Assembly (NCBI RefSeq): GCF_013409045.1
Contig: NZ_JACCBT010000001.1
Location: 4,464,001-4,528,000, forward strand
DNA length: 64,000 nt
Reading direction: 5' to 3'
Source of the DNA: Actinomadura citrea
GTDB taxonomy: Bacteria; Actinomycetota; Actinomycetes; Streptosporangiales; Streptosporangiaceae
Part shown: positions 1 through 11,116 of the stretch, in pieces
Numbering within the stretch: position 1 is the first letter of the stretch
Layout: every line of letters begins with the position of its first letter
Translations under genes and position numbers: made by a program
Notes under the pieces: model-generated
What the model was told of the DNA's origin: nothing
Databases searched by the model: none
What the model saw: only the letters and a program-made list of their open reading frames with translations

Positions 1-442
1 TGCCGCCCCAGATCAGCGAGTCGAGCACGCCGCCCGGCGCGGCCCGCACCACCAGGTCGTCCAGGCCCACCGTGATCCCGAAAGCGATCATCGCGGCCAG
101 CAGCGCGATCGCGACGCGCATGCCGTCCTTGTGGAACAGCCGCTCGATCCCGAACGCGATCGGCACGGCCAGCACCCCGAAGCTGGACACCAGCGTCGCC
201 AGCGTCAGCAGCAGCCGCGGCGCGTGCGCGGTGCCCTGCGCGATGTCGGTCTGCAGGCCGTGGGTCGTCTGCTGCGCGATCGACACCAGCAGCATCACCG
301 CCGCCAGCCCCACCACGGACGCCGCGAACCGGATGGCGTCGGAGGGCCGGCGGATCCGGTACGGCTGGGCGGGCTCGTCGACGGGCGCGCCGGCGGTCGC
401 ACCCTGCGCCGGGCGCACCGCTCCGTCGTGGGTCTGTGTCAC
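1..442 (-). CDS. Membrane protein, N-terminal part (flippase-like/LPG-synthase-like family, partial)
   Basis: Only the first 147 residues are in the window; the gene runs off the left edge. A GTG at 442 opens the frame. The nearby ATG upstream lies in a frame that stops at once. After a hydrophilic head of about 37 residues with the motif YRIRRPSDAIRF come three predicted membrane helices at roughly residues 38-56, 77-99 and 109-127. This head-plus-helices arrangement resembles the N-terminus of large actinobacterial proteins that join membrane helices to a kinase-like segment and a lysylphosphatidylglycerol-synthase transmembrane (TIGR00374-type) domain. That assignment is from memory of the family and the diagnostic C-terminal domain is not visible. 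It is transcribed divergently from gcvP. Confidence 0.55.
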   Translation of the reverse strand, partial: MTQTHDGAVRPAQGATAGAPVDEPAQPYRIRRPSDAIRFAASVVGLAAVMLLVSIAQQTTHGLQTDIAQGTAHAPRLLLTLATLVSSFGVLAVPIAFGIERLFHKDGMRVAIALLAAMIAFGITVGLDDLVVRAAPGGVLDSLIWGG

Positions 443-722
443 GCCGTACCGCCGCCCTGACCATCCGCCATCGTGATCAGCGTCCCAGACCCGGCGGCGC
501 GCCGTCGAGTCGCGGGGCCGCCGCCGGGACGCGCGTCCATCCCGCAGCCTCGTCTCCCCGCCCCCGTGCGGCCCGGGACCGTCGAGTCCCAGGTGAGTCA
601 GCACATGATACTCGCCGGTACGGCGTCGCCGCCGGAGGGCGCGGCCCCTTGCGGCGAGCCGGAACGACGTCGCGGACGCGCCTTTGGGTAGGGTTCGACC
701 CAGGACATGCCGTCGACCCTGT

Positions 723-919
723 GCGGGAGAGACCCCACGCCGCCAGCGTGGGGCGCCGAAGGGGCAACATCCCCGGAACCTCTCAGGCAAAAGGACCGCT
801 CGGGCGAGGCACCTCTGGAAAGCAGCCGTCGGTCCCCGCGCGCGGGGCGGGACGGCTCACCGAAGGGGAAACCCCGCCGCGCGGGTGAAGCTCTCAGGTG
901 CCGATGACAGAGGGGGAGA
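723..919 (+). ncRNA. Tandem glycine riboswitch
   Basis: Two consecutive glycine aptamers lie directly before gcvP. Aptamer 1 shows GGGAGAGACC (725-734), GCCGAAGGGGCAA (about 755) and CTCTCAGGCAAAAGGACCG (780-798). The linker CTCTGG at 813-818 leads into aptamer 2, with ACCGAAGGGGAAAC (859-872) and CTCTCAGGTGCCGATGACAGAGGGGGAG-type sequence at 891-918. These are the conserved cores of the family. In actinobacteria and firmicutes such tandems usually activate glycine-cleavage genes when glycine is abundant. The P1 region ends about 60 bases before the gcvP start, so the expression platform is short. No clear intrinsic terminator follows, so control may be through ribosome-site access; that is inference. 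Confidence 0.93.
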
Positions 920-980
920 CCCGCCGCCGGCCGGGCGCCGGCGGTGGACCTGAGCGACCGCAGCAGCCAGGAGGCCCTCC

Positions 981-3851
<2,871 letters not shown>

Positions 3852-3856
3852 GTTCC

Positions 3857-3890
3857 TTCTGGGCAGGCGCCCCCAGGCGCCTGCCCAGAA
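3857..3890 (+). terminator. Hairpin terminator after gcvP
   Basis: A perfect 15-bp stem (TTCTGGGCAGGCGCC at 3857-3871 with its complement at 3876-3890) and a 4-base loop begin 5 bases after the gcvP stop. There is no U-tract, as is common for terminators in high-G+C actinomycetes. Confidence 0.8.
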
Positions 3891-4171
3891 GAGACCCGTG
3901 TGATCGCTGGCATCGCTCCGCCTCGCTGCGCGATCAGGTTCTCGCTTCGCTCGGACCTGCCTCCGGACGCGATCGCGGTGGTTCAGGTCGCCGGTGGCCG
4001 GGACGGTGGTCGAGCGCCGTTCGCGTCTCGCTGTGGCCTCTGTGCCTCTTGGGACGGTCCGGTCGAACGGATTTGTGATCATGGCGGGGGTTTCGGGGTG
4101 TCGGGAGGTGGTCGGAGAGGGCGGATCGCTACGCTCTTTGCGGACCCCGACCCCCAGAGGGCAGAAGAGCG
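3891..4171. other. Intergenic stretch without a recognised gene
   Basis: Between the gcvP terminator and the TPR gene there is no frame with convincing codon use. It contains low-complexity runs of the CTCGCTTCGCTCGG kind that are frequent between actinomycete genes. The promoter of the TPR gene must lie in its right part, but no clear -35/-10 pair was recognised. Confidence 0.4.
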
Positions 4172-5287
4172 ATGATCGAGTCTCCGGACGCGGTATCCGA
4201 CGACGCGGCGCGACTGTGCGAGGAGGCCCGCGGCCTCGCCGAGAACGGTGAGGCGGAGCGGGCCGCGCTGTTGTTCGAGAGGGTGCTCGCGCTGGGCGAC
4301 ACCCCCTTCCGGGCGCGGGCGGCGCTGGGGCTGGCGGTCGTCCTGGACGACGCCGGGCACGTCGAGCGCGCCCGGGAGGCCGACCGGGCCGCGATCGCCA
4401 CCGCCGACCCCGAGTACGGGCCGCGCGCCGCCTACCACCTGGCGCTCACCCACGAACGGGCCGGTGAGCACGAGCGGGCGGCGCCCGCCTGGCGGGTCGT
4501 GGTCGACTTCGGCAACCCCGCCTACCTGCCGCCCGCCCACCTGGCCCTCGCCCGGATCGCCGACGACGCCGGCGACTTCGACACCGCCCGCGACCACTGG
4601 GAGGCGGTGATCGCGACCGGGGACGCCGAGTACGGGCCGCCCGCCGCGCACGACCTGGCCCAGCGGCTGCTGGAGCGCGACGAGCCCGCCCGGGCCCAGC
4701 GGGTCCTGACCGCCGGGCTCAAGCTGATCGACCGGGGCACCGCCCCCTACGCCTACGGGCGGCTCGCCGTCGCGCTCGGCATCTCCTACCTCGACCAGGC
4801 GATCGGCGCGTTCGGCGCGGCGCTGGGGGAGGAGCCGCCCGACCCGGAGTTCGGGCCGCTGGCCACCGAGCTGCTGGCACGGACGCTGCCGCTGCGGGGG
4901 CGGGGCGCCGAGGCGGGCGAGGTATGGCGGCGGGGGCTCGCCGAGCCCGGCACCGCGGGGCAGGTACGGGCGCGGCTGCGCCGCGACTTCGGCGACACCG
5001 ACGACGACGGTGACGGCGACCTGTGGTGGGAGCCGGTCGTCGAGCACGCCGTGTCGGACGGGTCGCTGCCCGCCCTCGCCGGCGAGGCGTTCGGCGCCCT
5101 CGACCACATGTACGCGCTGCTCGCCGTCCGGTACGCCGAGCGCCGGTCGGGCGACGCCCGCGAGACCCTCGGCAGGGCGGTGCGGGTGCCGAGCGACTAC
5201 GGGTGGGGGCCGCTGCTGCACGAGAGCTTCGCCGAGCGGTTCCGCCTGGCGACGGGCACGGCCGCCCCGGACTGGACCGAGGGCTAG
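4172..5287 (+). CDS. Tetratricopeptide-repeat protein
   Basis: 371 residues made largely of helical TPR-like repeats of about 36 residues. Examples are the segments around AARLCEEARGLAENGEAERAALLFERVLALGD, YGPRAAYHLALTHERAGEHERAAPAW and YGPPAAHDLAQRLLERDEPARAQRVL; a phrase of the form PEYGPxAAxxLA recurs at the repeat starts. It has no signal peptide or membrane helix, so it is probably a cytoplasmic scaffold for protein contacts. An acidic stretch with several D residues (DTDDDGDGD) breaks the repeats near residue 275, and the last about 90 residues are less repetitive. The ATG at 4172 follows an AGAGGGCAGAAGAG purine run. The stop overlaps that of the convergent gene by 3 bases. No specific partner can be named. 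Confidence 0.8.
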   Translation: MIESPDAVSDDAARLCEEARGLAENGEAERAALLFERVLALGDTPFRARAALGLAVVLDDAGHVERAREADRAAIATADPEYGPRAAYHLALTHERAGEHERAAPAWRVVVDFGNPAYLPPAHLALARIADDAGDFDTARDHWEAVIATGDAEYGPPAAHDLAQRLLERDEPARAQRVLTAGLKLIDRGTAPYAYGRLAVALGISYLDQAIGAFGAALGEEPPDPEFGPLATELLARTLPLRGRGAEAGEVWRRGLAEPGTAGQVRARLRRDFGDTDDDGDGDLWWEPVVEHAVSDGSLPALAGEAFGALDHMYALLAVRYAERRSGDARETLGRAVRVPSDYGWGPLLHESFAERFRLATGTAAPDWTEG

Positions 5288-5709
5288 CCGGCGATGGCGC
5301 GCTCGGCGATCACCTTGGTGATGCGGGCGCGGACGAGGTACTCGGTGGGGACGGCGTTGCGCCGCCCGAACTCCTCGGCCCGGTCGGCGCCCATGTAGCG
5401 GCCGCCGATGACGGTCGCCCAGCGGAGCAGCTCGTCCAGGTCCTCGACGAGGGACGCCTCGGCCTGGATCAGCACGTACGAGAACGGCGGAGTCTGGTCG
5501 TCGACGCAGACGGACAGGCGAGGGTCGCGGGCGAGGACGCGGCCCTTGACGCTGTGGCGGCCCGTGTTGAACAGCAGGTCGTCGCCGTCGAGGACGAACC
5601 AGATCGGCGTCACGTGCGGCGACCCGTCCTTGCGGGTGACGGCGGCCTTGCCGGTGCGGGTGCCCTCCAGGACGAACGCGCGCCACTCGCTGTCGGTCAT
5701 CGTTTCCAT
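5284..5709 (-). CDS. PPOX-class F420/FMN-dependent enzyme
   Basis: About 141 residues with the split beta-barrel signature of the pyridoxamine 5'-phosphate oxidase-like superfamily: an N-terminal helix, then GKAAVTRKDGSPHVTPIWFVLDGDDLLFNT and VKGRVLARDPRLSVCVDD. This pattern is typical of actinobacterial F420- or FMN-dependent reductases and biliverdin-reductase-like proteins. The substrate cannot be read from the sequence. Starts at 5727, 5709 or 5700 are all in frame; 5709 (METMTDSEW) is used here, and the weak GGAAACG before the ATG at 5700 leaves that start possible. The gene is convergent with the TPR gene, the two stops sharing CTAG, and divergent from the hydrolase gene. Confidence 0.85.
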   Translation of the reverse strand: METMTDSEWRAFVLEGTRTGKAAVTRKDGSPHVTPIWFVLDGDDLLFNTGRHSVKGRVLARDPRLSVCVDDQTPPFSYVLIQAEASLVEDLDELLRWATVIGGRYMGADRAEEFGRRNAVPTEYLVRARITKVIAERAIAG

Positions 5710-5760
5710 GAGCCCAGTCTGCCGCACGGCTCATCCACGGCTGCCGCTACCGTGAGTCAC

Positions 5761-6378
5761 ATGAAGGTCGCGACGGCGCACGGGCCCGCCGAGATGGTGC
5801 TGGACGTGGTCGACGACCCGGCGTTCCTGCTGGTGCTGACGCACGGGTCGAACGGGGGGGTGGAGGCGGCCGACCTGCTGGCGGTGCGGGCGGAGGCGCT
5901 GCGGCTCGGCGGCGCCGTCGCCCGGGTGACGCAGCCGTTCCGGCTCGCCGGGCGGCGGGCGCCCGGCCCGGCGGCCAAGCAGGACGAGGCGTGGCTGGAG
6001 GTCGTCGCGGTCCTGCGGAAGAGGTTCGGGGACGTCCCGCTGGTGCAGGGCGGCCGCAGCAACGGGGCCCGGGTGGCGTGCCGGACGGCGGCGGCCGCCG
6101 GGGCGGCGGGCGTGGTGGCGCTGGCGTTCCCGCTGCACCCGCCGGGCAGGCCGGAGAAGACCCGGGTGGACGAGCTGCGGTCGGCGGGGGTCGAGGTCCT
6201 CGTCGTCAACGGCGACCGGGACCCGTTCGGCGTCCCCGACCCGGCGGACGCGGCGCAGGTCACGATCCTGCCGAAGGAGCGGCACGACCTCGGCAAGGAC
6301 CCCGCGGCGGTCGGCCGGGCGGTGGAGCCGTGGCTGAGACGATGGGCGGCCCGTCCGATGCGGACGGGCCGGGAGTAG
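5761..6378 (+). CDS. Small alpha/beta-hydrolase (KANL3/Tex30-like family)
   Basis: 205 residues with an alpha/beta-hydrolase layout. HGS near residue 27 follows the first core strands, the nucleophile elbow is GRSNGAR (serine near residue 100), AFPLHPPG follows, then VLVVNGDRDPFG supplies the acid position and KERHD the probable catalytic histidine. This matches the KANL3/Tex30-type 'dienelactone hydrolase-like' proteins common in actinobacteria. The substrate is unknown. The ATG at 5761 is preceded by CCGTGAGTCAC without a clear ribosome site, so the mRNA may be nearly leaderless. It lies divergent to the PPOX-type gene with about 50 bases between the starts. Confidence 0.82.
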   Translation: MKVATAHGPAEMVLDVVDDPAFLLVLTHGSNGGVEAADLLAVRAEALRLGGAVARVTQPFRLAGRRAPGPAAKQDEAWLEVVAVLRKRFGDVPLVQGGRSNGARVACRTAAAAGAAGVVALAFPLHPPGRPEKTRVDELRSAGVEVLVVNGDRDPFGVPDPADAAQVTILPKERHDLGKDPAAVGRAVEPWLRRWAARPMRTGRE

Positions 6379-6475
6379 AGTGGCTCCGGGCCCGGTGCGG
6401 GCCCAGAGGCCGGTGGTGGGTGGGCGTGCCCCCGAGGATGATCACCCGTTTGAACTAGTCCCCCGTGGAGACCGC

Positions 6476-6679
6476 TCAAGCGGCGGACGTGGCCTGCGCA
6501 TCCGTCGGCCGGTGCGGCGCGATGACTTCCCCGTCGGGCAGCAGCTCACCGGTGTCCTCGAACAGCACGACCCCGTTGCACAGCAGGCTCCACCCCTGTT
6601 CGGGGTGCGAGGCCAGCGTGCGTGCGGCGTCGCGGTCGGGTGCGTTGTGGGAGGGACAAGGCGGCTGGTGCGGGCACAT
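6476..6679 (-). CDS. DUF5999 family small protein
   Basis: 67 residues beginning MCPHQPPCPS and containing SHPEQGWSLLCNGVVLFEDTGELLPDG followed by IAPHRP. This is the hallmark of the short DUF5999 proteins conserved across actinomycetes, whose function is unknown. The clustered Cys/His residues at the N-terminus (C2, H4, C8, H11) look able to bind a metal, which is an inference from composition only. It stands alone, convergent with the hydrolase gene and divergent from the lut operon. Confidence 0.85.
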   Translation of the reverse strand: MCPHQPPCPSHNAPDRDAARTLASHPEQGWSLLCNGVVLFEDTGELLPDGEVIAPHRPTDAQATSAA

Positions 6680-6958
6680 GGCGTGCCTCCGGTCTCAACT
6701 ACTGGTAGGTCGTGGTGCTTTCCTGTTCTGACGCACCCCAGTGTGGAGTGGTTCGCCCCCACCGGCCATAGCCCGTTGGGACGGTTGTCCCTTGGTACCG
6801 GAGTACCGGACGGGTGTGATCCCTCCCACTCCGGGGTGCCACGCAGTAGCGTCCCTCCCGCGCGATAACGGACGAAGAACGACACGCCGCCGGAGCCTGA
6901 AACCCTTACCATGTTCGGCGGGGGAACGGGCTTTGCAGGGGTTGGGGGAGTGAGGCCG
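6680..6958. promoter_or_regulatory. Divergent control region between DUF5999 and lutA, with a short palindrome
   Basis: No gene is seen in these 279 bases. A small inverted repeat GGTAC-CGGA-GTACC lies at 6794-6807, and could be a regulator site for either flank. LutABC operons are often controlled by a GntR-type LutR, but none is present in the window, so the link is only a guess. Confidence 0.3.
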
Positions 6959-7687
6959 GTGCGGGTCGCGCTGTCCGTCGCGTGCTTCGACGACGTGCTG
7001 TTCCCCGGCACCGCGAAGGCCGTGACCGTGCTGCTGGAGCGGCTCGGGCACGAGGTGGCGTTCCCGCCGGGGCAGACCTGCTGCGGCCAGTTCCACTGGA
7101 CCGCCGGCTACCACCGCGAGGCGGCCGGGCTCGCCCGTTCCCACTCCGCCGCGTTCGAGGGCTGCGAGGTCGTGGTGGCGCCGTCCGCGTCGTGCGCCGC
7201 GACCGTCCGCGACGACTACCCGAAGATCGCCCGGACGGCCCGCGACCCCGGATTGGCGCGCGCCGCCGAGGCCCTCGCCGTCTACGAGCTGACGGAGTTC
7301 CTCATCGACGTCCTGGGGGTCACCGACGTCGGCGCGTACTTCCCGCACCGGGTCACCTACCACCCGTCCTGCCGGTCCCTGCGCATCCTCGGCGTCGGCG
7401 ACCGGCCGGTGCGGCTGCTGCGCGCGGTGCGCGGCCTGGACCTGGTGGAGCTGCCGTCCGCCGAGGAGTGCTGCGGGTTCGGCGGCGCGTTCGCGATGAA
7501 GAACGCGGACGTGTCGGTCGCGATGGTGGCCGACAAGGTCAGGCACGTCCGCGACACCGGCGCGGACGTGGTCTGCGCGGTCGACGACTCGTGCCTGGCC
7601 CACATCGGCGGCGCGCTGTCGCGGCTCCGCGGCGGGGTCCGGACGATGCACCTGGCCGAGATCCTCGCGGAGACGGGGCCGGCGTGA
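6959..7687 (+). CDS. lutA: L-lactate utilization iron-sulfur subunit LutA
   Basis: 242 residues with two CCG (cysteine-rich) domains: GQTCCGQFHW near residue 38 and HPSCRSLR plus EECCGFGGAFA in the second half. These motifs ligate Fe-S clusters in the LutA/GlpC/heterodisulfide reductase family. With LutB and LutC it forms the cytoplasmic complex that oxidises L-lactate to pyruvate. The GTG at 6959 is preferred because a GGGGGAG ribosome site ends 8 bases before it; an ATG at 6911 in the same frame has no such site. The gene overlaps lutB by 4 bases (GTGA), so the three lut genes are translationally coupled. Confidence 0.93.
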   Translation: MRVALSVACFDDVLFPGTAKAVTVLLERLGHEVAFPPGQTCCGQFHWTAGYHREAAGLARSHSAAFEGCEVVVAPSASCAATVRDDYPKIARTARDPGLARAAEALAVYELTEFLIDVLGVTDVGAYFPHRVTYHPSCRSLRILGVGDRPVRLLRAVRGLDLVELPSAEECCGFGGAFAMKNADVSVAMVADKVRHVRDTGADVVCAVDDSCLAHIGGALSRLRGGVRTMHLAEILAETGPA

Positions 7688-9159
7688 CGGCCTCCTCTCC
7701 GGGGACGACGCCGTCCTCCTCAGGCAGGAGCGGGCCCGTCCCGGCGCCGAGGCCGAAGTTCGCCGCCGCCGCGCGGCCGGAACTGGCCGACACCCGGATG
7801 CGCCGCAACCTGCGCGGCGCGACGGCCGCGCTGCGGGGGCGGGAGGCCGCCGCGGCGGCCGAGACCGCCGACTGGGAGGACCTGCGCGAGGCCGGGCGCG
7901 CGATCAAGGACGACGCGCTGCTCGACCTGGACTCCCACCTGGAGGAGCTGGAGCGGGCCGTCACCGAGGCCGGCGGCACCGTGCACTGGGCGGCGGACGC
8001 GGCGGAGGCGCGCCGCGTCGTCACCGGCCTGGTCCGCGCGACCGGGGCCAAGGAGGTCGTCAAGGCGGCCTCCGCGACGACGCGGGAGATCGGCCTGAAC
8101 GACGCGCTGGCCCGCGCGGGCGTGACCGTCCGCGAGACCGGCGTCGCCGAGATGGCCGTGCAGCTCGGCGAGGACGCGCCGTCCCACCTGCTGTCCCCGG
8201 CCGCGCACCGTGACCGCGCGGAGATCGCGGAGCTGTTCCGGCGCGCGGTCCCGGCCGCCGGGCCCGGCCTGGCCGACGACCCCGAGGCGCTGGCCGCCGC
8301 CGCCCGCGCCCACCTGCGCGACCGGTTCCTGCGCGCCCGCGTCGCGGTCACCGGCGCGAACTTCCTGGTGGCCGAGACCGGCACGCTGGTCCTGCTGGAG
8401 TCCGAGGGCAACGCGCGGATGTGCCTGACGCTCCCCGAGACGCTGATCAGCGTCGCCGGTATCGACAAGGTTGTCCCGACATGGGATGACATGGAGGTGT
8501 TCCTTCAGCTCCTCCCCCGCTCGTCGACCGGCGACCGGATGACCCCGTACGTCTCGTCGTGGACGGGTGTCACGCCGGGCGACGGGCCGCGCGCCCTCCA
8601 CCTCGTCCTGCTCGACAACGGCCGCACCCGCGCCCTCGCGGACGAGGTCGGCCGCGCCGCCCTTCGCTGCATCCGCTGCTCGGCCTGCCTGAACGTCTGC
8701 CCCGTCTACGAGCGGACGGGCGGGCGCCCCTACGGGCCCGTCCATCCCGGTCCGATCGGCGCGGTGCTCACCCCGCTGACGCGCGGTGTGGAGAGCGCCG
8801 CCGACGCCTCGCTGCCCTACGCGTCCACGCTCTGCGGTGCCTGCGCCGACGTCTGCCCGGTGAAGATCGACATTCCGGACATGCTGGTGCACCTGCGGGG
8901 GAAGGTGGTGGAGTCGCGCCGGCGGCGTCCCGTCCCGACGCCCGAGATGGCGCTGATGCGCGGCCTCGCCTGGACGATGGGCGACCCGCGCCGCCACGAG
9001 GCGGCGGTGCGGCGCGGCGCCCGGTGGGCGCGGCTGCTGTCGCGCGGCGGGCGGATCCGCCGCCTCCCCGGCCTGCTCGGCAAGTGGACCGAGGCCCGCG
9101 ACCTTCCCGCGCCGCCGCCCGAGAGCTTCCGCGGCTGGTGGGACAGGACGCGGGCATGA
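7684..9159 (+). CDS. lutB: L-lactate utilization protein LutB (Fe-S, LUD domain)
   Basis: 491 residues. The N-terminal two thirds is an LUD domain (VVKAASATTREIGLN, VAVTGANFLVAETGTLVLLESEGNARM). It is followed by two ferredoxin-like 4Fe-4S motifs: C329, C332, C335, C339 in CIRCSACLNVCPVY, and C384, C387, C391 in CGACADVCPVKIDIP. This is the standard LutB architecture for electron transfer in lactate oxidation. A C-terminal extension with a tryptophan-rich LGKWTEARDLP segment is usual for the family. The GTG at 7684 overlaps the lutA stop, and the stop overlaps the lutC start as ATGA. Confidence 0.95.
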   Translation: MTASSPGTTPSSSGRSGPVPAPRPKFAAAARPELADTRMRRNLRGATAALRGREAAAAAETADWEDLREAGRAIKDDALLDLDSHLEELERAVTEAGGTVHWAADAAEARRVVTGLVRATGAKEVVKAASATTREIGLNDALARAGVTVRETGVAEMAVQLGEDAPSHLLSPAAHRDRAEIAELFRRAVPAAGPGLADDPEALAAAARAHLRDRFLRARVAVTGANFLVAETGTLVLLESEGNARMCLTLPETLISVAGIDKVVPTWDDMEVFLQLLPRSSTGDRMTPYVSSWTGVTPGDGPRALHLVLLDNGRTRALADEVGRAALRCIRCSACLNVCPVYERTGGRPYGPVHPGPIGAVLTPLTRGVESAADASLPYASTLCGACADVCPVKIDIPDMLVHLRGKVVESRRRRPVPTPEMALMRGLAWTMGDPRRHEAAVRRGARWARLLSRGGRIRRLPGLLGKWTEARDLPAPPPESFRGWWDRTRA

Positions 9160-9797
9160 GCTCGCGCGAGGAGGTGCTGCGCCGGGTCCGCGAGGCGCTC
9201 GCCGGGTCCCGGGGCGCGCGTCCGCCGGTGCCGCGCGGCTACGCCCGGCGGCTGGCCGCGGCCGACGCCGAGACCAGGGCCGACGTCCTCGCGCTGTTCA
9301 CCGAGCGGGTCGCCGACAACCGCGCGGCGGTCCGGCACGTCGGCGCGGACGAGGCGGGCACGGCCGTGGCGGCCGCGTTGTGGGGGAGGGAGGCCAAGCA
9401 GATCGTGGTCCCGGCCGACCTGCCCTTCGGGTGGCTCGCCGAGCTGGACGGCGTGCGGGCGCTGGCCGATGCCCCGGCGGTCGACCTCGACACGCTCGCC
9501 GCGGCGGACGGCGTCGTCACCGGCTGCGCGGTGGCCGTCGCGCAGACGGGCACGGTCGTCCTCGACGGCGGCCGGGCGCAGGGGAGGCGGGCGCTCACCC
9601 TCGTCCCGGGCTACCACCTGTGCGTGGTGCACGCCGACCAGATCGTCGGAACGGTCCCGGAGGCGGTCGGGCGGCTCGACCCGGCGCGCCCGCTGACGTG
9701 GATCAGCGGGCCGTCCGCCACCTACGGCATCGAGACGACGCGGGTCGAGGGCGCCCACGGCCCCCGGCACCTGGAGATCATCCTCATCGAGGACTGA
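9156..9797 (+). CDS. lutC: L-lactate utilization protein LutC (LUD domain)
   Basis: 213 residues with a single LUD domain and the signature WISGPSATYGIETTRVEGAHGPR near the C-terminus. The phrase AVAQTGTVVLDGGRAQGRRALTLVPGYHLCVV is also diagnostic. LutC is the third subunit of the lactate oxidation complex. It starts at the ATG overlapping the lutB stop. The neighbouring convergent TetR gene begins its stop 6 bases after this one. No lactate permease gene is adjacent. Confidence 0.94.
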   Translation: MSSREEVLRRVREALAGSRGARPPVPRGYARRLAAADAETRADVLALFTERVADNRAAVRHVGADEAGTAVAAALWGREAKQIVVPADLPFGWLAELDGVRALADAPAVDLDTLAAADGVVTGCAVAVAQTGTVVLDGGRAQGRRALTLVPGYHLCVVHADQIVGTVPEAVGRLDPARPLTWISGPSATYGIETTRVEGAHGPRHLEIILIED

Positions 9798-9803
9798 CCG
9801 CTC

Positions 9804-10403
9804 CTAGCGCACGCCGCCGAGGACGACGCCGAGGCCCGCGCGGAAGCGCGCGTCCCAGTCGACCGCGCCGGCCTCGCCGCCCTCGCCGGAGGCGATCCGG
9901 GCGGCGGCGCCGTCCTCGGCGGTGCCGCGCACCTCGAGGGCCGCGTGGCCGATCACGTAGCCGAGCAGGGTGTGCGCGGCGACGGCCGCGGCGTCCTCGG
10001 CGACGCCGCCGCGGCGCAGCACCTCCCGCAACGACGCGAGGGTGGCGGTGAGCGCGACCGGGTTGCGGCGCGTGACGACCAGGGGGAGAACGCCCGCGTG
10101 GGCCAGCAGGCGTTCGCGGTAGCCGCCCGCCCACGCCCGCAGGACGTCCTGCCAGCGTCCGGAGGCCGACGTGTCGGCCGGGGCCGCCGCGACGTGCGCG
10201 ACCAGCCCGTCCAGTAGCTGCTCCTTGCCGCGGGGGAGGTGGTGGTAGATCGCCATCGCCTCGACCTCCAGCGCGTCGCCGAGCCGGCGCATGGTGAGCC
10301 GGCCGAGTCCCTGGCCGTCCACGATGTGCAGGGCCGCCTCGACGATCCGCTCGGTGGTCAGCGGGGCGCGGTTCTGGGCGTTGATGCTGGGCTGCCTGAC
10401 CAT
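9804..10403 (-). CDS. TetR-family regulator with TetR_C-type effector domain
   Basis: 199 residues. The N-terminal helix-turn-helix covers about residues 12-58 (TTERIVEAALHIVDGQGLGRLTMRRLGDALEVEAMAIYHHLPRGKEQLLDGL). The VEAMAIYHHLPRGKEQLL recognition region and C-terminal part are like the class-C TetR proteins that bind hydrophobic ligands. The frame stays open upstream, but the ATG at 10403 is the first one giving a full HTH at normal distance. A TTAC-TAC-GTAA element (10415-10425) lies 12 bases before the start and is a likely autoregulatory site. The gene is divergent from a coiled-coil protein and convergent with lutABC. Confidence 0.88.
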   Translation of the reverse strand: MVRQPSINAQNRAPLTTERIVEAALHIVDGQGLGRLTMRRLGDALEVEAMAIYHHLPRGKEQLLDGLVAHVAAAPADTSASGRWQDVLRAWAGGYRERLLAHAGVLPLVVTRRNPVALTATLASLREVLRRGGVAEDAAAVAAHTLLGYVIGHAALEVRGTAEDGAAARIASGEGGEAGAVDWDARFRAGLGVVLGGVR

Positions 10404-10410
10404 GAGGACA

Positions 10411-10427
10411 GACCTTACTACGTAAAG
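10411..10427. promoter_or_regulatory. Candidate TetR operator (TTACNNNGTAA type)
   Basis: GACCTTACTACGTAAAG contains the inverted repeat TTAC-TAC-GTAA at 10415-10425, just before the start of the TetR gene. The same 17 bases with one change recur at 24368-24384, and a third TTACNNNGTAA sits at 44757-44767. Confidence 0.45.
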
Positions 10428-10520
10428 GGCCGAAGCCGGGTGTCCGCCGCCACAACACGCCGGGACCCCGCGTACGCTTACGTCGATCGAACACTGCACG
10501 ACCGTCGAGGGAGTACCGCC

Positions 10521-10937
10521 ATGCCGCTGGGCCGCCGGGTGAGCAAGGACGTCGCCGAGCCGTACGAGGCCGACCAGCGGCTGGCCGCCGAGTACGACGA
10601 CCGGCTCGCGGCGGCGGGCGACGCGGAGCGGGCGCTGCGGGACGCGCAGGCGGCCGGCGCCGCCGAGCCGGAGTTGCGGGAGCTGACGGTCGCGTTCGAC
10701 CGGGCGATGACGGCCGTGCTCGCCGCCGCCGAGGCGGCCGAGCGGGTCGCGATGGGCCCGAAGGTGTACTCGACGGAGGCGCAGGACGCCAAGGCGCGCC
10801 GCGCCGCCGAGATCGCCTACCGCAAGGCCAAGGCGCGTCCGGCGGTGCGCCCGTGGACGGACGAGGTCGACCGGCTGCGCACGGCGCGGGAGGCGCACCG
10901 GCTGAGCTTCAGGGTGCGGCCCACGGCGCGCGTGTGA
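10521..10937 (+). CDS. Hypothetical coiled-coil protein
   Basis: 138 residues, rich in Ala, Glu and Arg with heptad-like spacing, suggesting one or two long helices or a coiled coil over most of the chain (for example EPELRELTVAFDRAMTAVLAAAEAAERVAMG). There are no cysteines, signal peptide or membrane helix. The ATG at 10521 follows TCGAGGGAGTACCGCC, giving a reasonable GAGGGAG ribosome site. It is divergent from the TetR gene and could be its target, judging only by position. No family is recognised. Confidence 0.7.
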   Translation: MPLGRRVSKDVAEPYEADQRLAAEYDDRLAAAGDAERALRDAQAAGAAEPELRELTVAFDRAMTAVLAAAEAAERVAMGPKVYSTEAQDAKARRAAEIAYRKAKARPAVRPWTDEVDRLRTAREAHRLSFRVRPTARV

Positions 10938-11116
10938 GCTCCCGCGGACGCGTGGCGACACGGCGTCACCGGGTGGCACGGGCCACCGAACTTTGAGAGT
11001 CTGCCCTCTCTGGGGAACGCCGGGGGTGCTCGCGCCGCACGTCGCGCCAGCGTGACGGGCGCCGGCGCGTCCCGGCGGGGAGGGCACAGGGTGCTCTGGA
11101 CGTTGGGGGATGTCAC

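Noticed and set aside
6447..6455. CGTTTGAAC at 6447 as a third copy of the menaquinone palindrome
   Set aside because: Only a half-site; the opposite arm (GTTCA) is not present and no men gene is near.
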